Of a DNA stretch of 8,928 bases, positions 6,661-8,928 are shown in pieces (position 1 is the first letter of the stretch; every line of letters begins with the position of its first letter). Source of the stretch: Candidatus Komeilibacteria bacterium RIFCSPLOWO2_02_FULL_48_11 (GTDB taxonomy: Bacteria > Patescibacteriota > Patescibacteriia > UBA2169). The notes beneath the pieces are model-generated. The model searched no databases. It was not told where the DNA came from and saw only the letters and a program-made list of their open reading frames with translations. Location of the stretch: the NCBI GenBank assembly GCA_001818435.1, contig MHKO01000059.1, forward strand, positions 49,078-58,005, given 5' to 3'. The translations under genes and the position numbers were made by a program.

Positions 6661-6700
6661 AAACAATCCCGCCCTCCACTGCAGTGGAGGGCGGGTTGTT
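6661..6700 (-). terminator. Rho-independent terminator of the surface-protein gene, built on a 28-bp perfect palindrome
   Basis: Positions 6668-6681 and 6682-6695 are exact reverse complements (CCCGCCCTCCACTG and its complement), with no spacer, so the folded loop would be the central bases around CTGCAG. On the minus strand the stem is followed by ATTGTTTTA, an imperfect U-run. Flanking AACAA/TTGTT lengthens the stem past a one-base bulge. It lies 43 bases after the TAA of the surface-protein gene and directly before the promoter of the next operon, separating the two transcription units. The outer CCCGCC/GGCGGG is shared with a small hairpin at 934-952, so the stem may belong to a repeat family. 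Confidence 0.75.
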
Positions 6701-6737
6701 ACGTTCTTCTCTTCAACTAAGAACCAATTTGCCTGGA

Positions 6738-8928
6738 TTAGTAGGTCATGGTCTTGGTTGAGAGCGGCAAGCCAGCTACTGAACCGGCTGTGGTGTAATC
6801 TGAAGTGCTTACACCATCGCGCCAGGCGATTTGAGAATCAGCAATTGAAACGCTGACGCTGTCGTTGGTAGCCAATGCTAGATTTGACGTATCAAGGATG
6901 ACAATGAATGTCTTGGTAGCGCCAGCCGCGATTTCGGTTTCCTCAAAACCGGCAGCAGTGCCAGAGGTCGCGGTAGTTGCGTTAGCCATAAGAGTTACGC
7001 CAGTGACGTTTTGAGCGCCGGCGGCAACCCAGATAGTGGAGCCAACTAAGTTAGCGCTGGTCACGCTATCCTTATAGACATCCAAGCCAACAGCCGTGTT
7101 GTTCGCGCGTGAAACGCCATTTTGAGAGATGGTGAAGTTCACATAGCGGAGAGTAGCTGAGTAATTGCCAACATTAGAACTGTTGGTAACCGCAAACTTC
7201 ATGACTGTCTGGCTGGCTGATGGCGATTGGGAGCCTGATGGCGTGCCATCAGCGTAAGCCACGCTGATCTTAGTGCCATAAACAGTCATGGTGTTGCCCA
7301 CTACGCCGGCATCAGTCGCGAATGTTCCGGACCCAGCGTTGAAGTCCTGGTCATCGACTGTGATGCTGGCGCCGGATGAATCGCCTTTGGCAGTAATGGA
7401 TTCCTGATTACCAGTGGTGGTGCCATCATAGTCAGGCAATAAGGCAAAGATGGCTGTATCAGCCGTGGTAGCATCACCGTTGACGCTAATATCGGCTTTT
7501 ACGGTCAAAATCACATTGCCGTTCTTGGGAACTTTCAAGGACAAAGCCGGGAACACAGCCACCGCGTAAGTAGTGGTCGAGTAGGTGCTGCCAAGATTGG
7601 CGGCTGTACCGACCGGGGTGGTGCCGTTGAAGAGCTTGATGTTCTTGAATGTGCCAGTGGCTCCGGACTTAACATTGGCAGCCAGGTAGATATCGCTGAT
7701 AGTGATATCTTCATCCACGCTGGCGGCTAATTTGAATTTAGCCACTTCCACGTCAGTCGTACCCATTACTAAGGGCTGCGAAACAGGTGAATCAGCATTG
7801 GTGCTAATGGTTAAGTTGCCATTAGCGCTGATATAGCCATTCTGCAATGCCTTGTCTTGGCCAGTGGCCAAGCCGGTATTGGATGAGGTGGAAGCGCCAG
7901 TGGCGCTGATAGCGTCAACTTCAATTGCGCCATTGGTGTTAAGAAGCGCAGCCGCGGTGCCAGAGTCTTGTGGACTGGACTTGATGTCAGCATAGACATC
8001 AACAATATACTGGGCTCCGGCATTAATGCGAATAGCAGTGGACGGGGTAAAGGTATAGGTGGCCGCTGTGCCAGATGTGTCCAAAGTGCCGATAACATCG
8101 CCAATCTGGGCGGTGCCATTCATAATCTTCAGGTTCTGGAAGTTATCACCCATCTGCGAAGTGTTGCCGGTATCTTTCAAGACAATCTGGGTCACATCCG
8201 AGGCCTCGCCGGTGCCGGCCGTAATAACAAAGGAAGCAATCTGGGCCGCCTTGGCATTCTTAGTGCCAGTTGGCAAGGATGAGGACCGGTCGGCAAAAGC
8301 CGTGTTCTTGGCCAGAGACACTGTGCCGGCCTTAACAGTTAAGGTGCGGCCAGTCTGGGATGTGGTTGAGAGCGAGGTCAGAGTAATCTGGCCTTGGGCA
8401 TTAGCTGAACTTGGAGTAGCCAGGGTAATGGCAATCGTATCATCAGTTTCAAGATAAGTATTAGATAAGTCAGCCACAACTGTTACGTAGCGAGGCGTAG
8501 CTGGCGAGACAATAAAGGTATTGCCAAACGTGAACTGCGTGGCCGTGGCCGAGGTAGTCATTGTTGACTGGGTGGTGCCGATTTGGCTGCCATCAAGCAG
8601 TAGTTTAACATTAACCAAGCCAACAGCCGCTTCGCCGCCATCAGAGTTGGTGATAGCCGCGGTAATATCCAAGCTGTTGACTTTCACGTCTTCGCCAGAA
8701 GCCGTAAAGCTGAATTTAGCCAAACTTACGCCAGTGGCGCCGTCAGCCACGTTGCCGCTGGGTGAATCAGTGGGCACGCCGGTAGTAATGGTGCCGGAGC
8801 TGATAGTGGTGCCAGCCGCGGTTGTTGGTTCAATCAAGGCAAAAGCCGTGGTATCGCCGGTAACTGTGACTGAATTAAAGACGCTGTAATTGGCGTCATA
8901 AGCCACCAGATCAGCTTGGCGCTGGATA
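6738..8928 (-). CDS. Ser/Thr-rich repeat surface protein (S-layer-like), 5' end outside window
   Basis: The frame is open from the right edge to TAA at 6740-6738 (729 full codons besides the stop). A GTG lies at 8906, but the frame continues upstream (IQRQADLVAYDANYS), so the true start is beyond the window. Seen, numbering from that GTG: about four divergent repeats of 150-180 residues, beginning near 38, 188, 360 and 539. Each has a sequence like TLTV/NLTIST, then an AKF- or MKF-type strand (SLAKFSFTA, VEVAKFKLAA, TVMKFAVTN), then a strand with KLxxGxxxG, then a VxADI- or ILDTSN-type strand. There is no Cys, few Lys/Arg, and about a quarter Ser+Thr in the first hundred residues, as expected for secreted beta-sandwich proteins. 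No membrane anchor or sortase signal is visible at the C-terminus (AGLPLSTKTMTY). It probably forms part of the cell envelope or S-layer and could be glycosylated by the neighbouring ligases; both are inferred. Confidence 0.8.
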   Translation of the reverse strand, partial: IQRQADLVAYDANYSVFNSVTVTGDTTAFALIEPTTAAGTTISSGTITTGVPTDSPSGNVADGATGVSLAKFSFTASGEDVKVNSLDITAAITNSDGGEAAVGLVNVKLLLDGSQIGTTQSTMTTSATATQFTFGNTFIVSPATPRYVTVVADLSNTYLETDDTIAITLATPSSANAQGQITLTSLSTTSQTGRTLTVKAGTVSLAKNTAFADRSSSLPTGTKNAKAAQIASFVITAGTGEASDVTQIVLKDTGNTSQMGDNFQNLKIMNGTAQIGDVIGTLDTSGTAATYTFTPSTAIRINAGAQYIVDVYADIKSSPQDSGTAAALLNTNGAIEVDAISATGASTSSNTGLATGQDKALQNGYISANGNLTISTNADSPVSQPLVMGTTDVEVAKFKLAASVDEDITISDIYLAANVKSGATGTFKNIKLFNGTTPVGTAANLGSTYSTTTYAVAVFPALSLKVPKNGNVILTVKADISVNGDATTADTAIFALLPDYDGTTTGNQESITAKGDSSGASITVDDQDFNAGSGTFATDAGVVGNTMTVYGTKISVAYADGTPSGSQSPSASQTVMKFAVTNSSNVGNYSATLRYVNFTISQNGVSRANNTAVGLDVYKDSVTSANLVGSTIWVAAGAQNVTGVTLMANATTATSGTAAGFEETEIAAGATKTFIVILDTSNLALATNDSVSVSIADSQIAWRDGVSTSDYTTAGSVAGLPLSTKTMTY

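Noticed and set aside
6738..6780. LPLST near the C-terminus of the surface protein as a sortase signal
   Set aside because: It lacks the LPxTG consensus, the hydrophobic segment and the basic tail that a sortase substrate needs.
8521..8889. Plus-strand open frame of 122 residues opposite the surface-protein gene
   Set aside because: It is rich in Val, Ala and Pro only because it is antisense to a Thr/Ser/Gly-rich gene. The minus-strand frame is much longer and shows protein repeats.
8904..8906. GTG as the true start of the surface protein
   Set aside because: The frame is open to the window edge with protein-like sequence upstream, and no signal peptide follows the GTG.
1..8928. Alternative genetic code (UGA read as Gly, known in some CPR lineages)
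   Set aside because: All genes read through without any in-frame TGA, so nothing calls for recoding. The absence of TGA stops among the four visible ones is too small a sample to judge.

Overview
The window reads as a piece of a bacterial genome, most likely a Candidate Phyla Radiation (Patescibacteria) member of the Parcubacteria type. This is inferred from the gene set (glycosyltransferase, WaaL-like membrane proteins with TPR tails, a Ser/Thr-rich repeat surface protein), tight packing with overlapping genes, the absence of a convincing Shine-Dalgarno sequence at any visible start, and small palindromic repeats. All frames read through with the standard code and the visible stops are TAA or TAG. 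No rRNA, tRNA or CRISPR array was seen.

Layout: positions 1-276 (minus) hold the N-terminal 92 residues of a UDP-glucose/GDP-mannose dehydrogenase family protein that runs off the left edge. A 49-base divergent gap separates it from a family 4 glycosyltransferase (326-1591, plus). Converging on that gene with a 4-base overlap is a minus-strand block: a WaaL/O-antigen-ligase-like protein with a TPR tail (4445-6643), a small membrane-anchored TPR protein (3836-4426) and a second, paralogous WaaL-like/TPR protein (1588-3858). The spacings are 18 bases and then a 23-base overlap, so the three look like one operon. A terminator hairpin and a promoter for this operon sit in 6650-6700. Beyond them a large cysteine-free Ser/Thr-rich surface protein (6738-8928, minus) runs off the right edge.

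Working together: nucleotide-sugar oxidation, glycosyl transfer, two lipid-linked-glycan ligases or O-oligosaccharyltransferases, and a possible glycoprotein acceptor fit a cell-surface glycosylation locus. The predicted topology puts the TPR domains of all three operon proteins outside the membrane, which suits recognition of an acceptor. This is inference.

The most unusual feature is in the glycosyltransferase gene. It carries three pieces of repeat DNA, all read through in frame: a perfect 14-bp hairpin (410-442), a 203-base GC-rich MITE-like element with 13-bp terminal inverted repeats (917-1119) that itself holds nested small hairpins, and a four-copy heptanucleotide tandem repeat (1237-1264).
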